From Streptosporangiaceae bacterium (GTDB taxonomy: Bacteria; Actinomycetota; Actinomycetes; Streptosporangiales; Streptosporangiaceae): a stretch of DNA of 6,488 nt. This document shows positions 6,144-6,488 of this stretch, in pieces (within the stretch, counting starts at the first letter, position 1; every line of letters starts with the position of its first letter). The position numbers and the translations under genes are program-made. The notes under the pieces were generated by a model that had not been told where the DNA came from, searched no databases, and worked only from the letters and a program-made list of their open reading frames with translations. The DNA lies in NCBI GenBank assembly GCA_030042885.1, contig JASHYW010000073.1:1-6488 (forward strand), in the 5' to 3' direction.

Positions 6144-6488
6144 ATGAAGCAGACGTTGCCGCTGGGCCGGGTGGCCGGCATCCGGGTCGGCATGCACTGG
6201 AGCGTCCTGGTCATAATCACCCTGATCGGCTGGCTGCTGGGTGCCCAGTTCCTGCCCGCCCTGACGCCGCACCAGCCGACGGCCGCGTACTGGGCGGCGG
6301 CCGTCCCGTGCGCGGCCGCGTTCATGGCCGCGCTGCTGGCCCACGAACTCGCGCACTCGCTGGTGGCCCGCCGCTACGGCGTGCCGGTCACCTCCATCAC
6401 GCTGTGGGCCCTCGGCGGGGTCTCCGAGCTCGGCCGCGAGCCGCCCACCGCCCAGGCCGACCTGCGGATCGCCGCGGCGGGCCCGGCG
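6144..6488 (+). CDS. M50 site-2 protease, Rip3/CBS-type, 3' end outside window
   Basis: The first 115 residues of an intramembrane zinc metalloprotease are present; the gene runs off the window. The opening GRVAGIRVGMHWS (8-20) is typical of this group. A first membrane segment spans about 19-40 and a second about 47-75, the latter carrying the zinc motif HELAH at 67-71 (His67, Glu68, His71). SITLWALGGVSEL at 84-96 is the usual conserved loop. Relatives are about 370-390 residues, with a second catalytic aspartate motif and a pair of CBS domains at the C-terminus, none of it visible here. Such proteases cut membrane-embedded substrates, often anti-sigma factors. M. tuberculosis Rv2625c, a DosR-regulon member, is of this kind. 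The ATG has only weak purine-rich sequence upstream (GGCGAG), but the family N-terminus supports it. The gap of 232 bases from the archease holds a paired DosR-like site. Confidence 0.92.
   Translation, partial: MKQTLPLGRVAGIRVGMHWSVLVIITLIGWLLGAQFLPALTPHQPTAAYWAAAVPCAAAFMAALLAHELAHSLVARRYGVPVTSITLWALGGVSELGREPPTAQADLRIAAAGPA

Overview
The window has about 69-70% GC by eye, codons ending mostly in G or C, a strong Shine-Dalgarno site complementary to the 16S 3' end, and gene families typical of high-GC Actinobacteria. I cannot place it more narrowly. Five protein genes are well supported. Three lie on the minus strand on the left (4928 down to 120) and two on the plus strand on the right (5441 to the window edge). 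About 510 bases of non-coding DNA separate the two groups.

Minus strand, in transcription order. An 889-residue fusion joins an N-terminal GNAT acetyltransferase to a complete ADP-forming (NDP-forming) acyl-CoA synthetase module. It starts at a TTG behind a nearly ideal ribosome binding site. After a 181-base gap comes a 506-residue NAD-dependent aldehyde dehydrogenase of the ExaC/AldB acetaldehyde dehydrogenase class. It overlaps by one base (TGATG) a small cysteine-containing DUF779 protein, a family often found beside such dehydrogenases. A nested inverted repeat just beyond the DUF779 stop may end the transcript.

Plus strand. An archease-family protein (known elsewhere as the activator of the RNA ligase RtcB) is preceded by a possible 11-codon leader ORF. 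Then comes the first 115 codons of an M50 site-2 protease of the kind that usually carries C-terminal CBS domains, cut off by the window end. No rtcB is visible here.

The less obvious signal is regulatory. The divergent gap and the archease-protease gap each hold a pair of sites resembling the DosR/DevR hypoxia-dormancy box (core GGGACTWWAGTCCC), spaced 22 and 24 bases; a weaker pair with 22-base spacing sits before the aldehyde dehydrogenase. The best single site, GGGACTTCCGGCCC at 5147-5160, is followed at promoter distance by a -10-like TAAGGT. The M. tuberculosis DosR regulon also contains an M50/CBS protease (Rv2625c) and an RtcB-like protein (Rv2631), so gene content and sites point the same way. 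My working inference is an oxygen-limitation or dormancy locus combining two-carbon metabolism (aldehyde to acid, acid to or from acyl-CoA with ATP, possible lysine acetylation) with RNA repair and membrane proteolysis. The metabolic link and the regulator are inferred, not shown.
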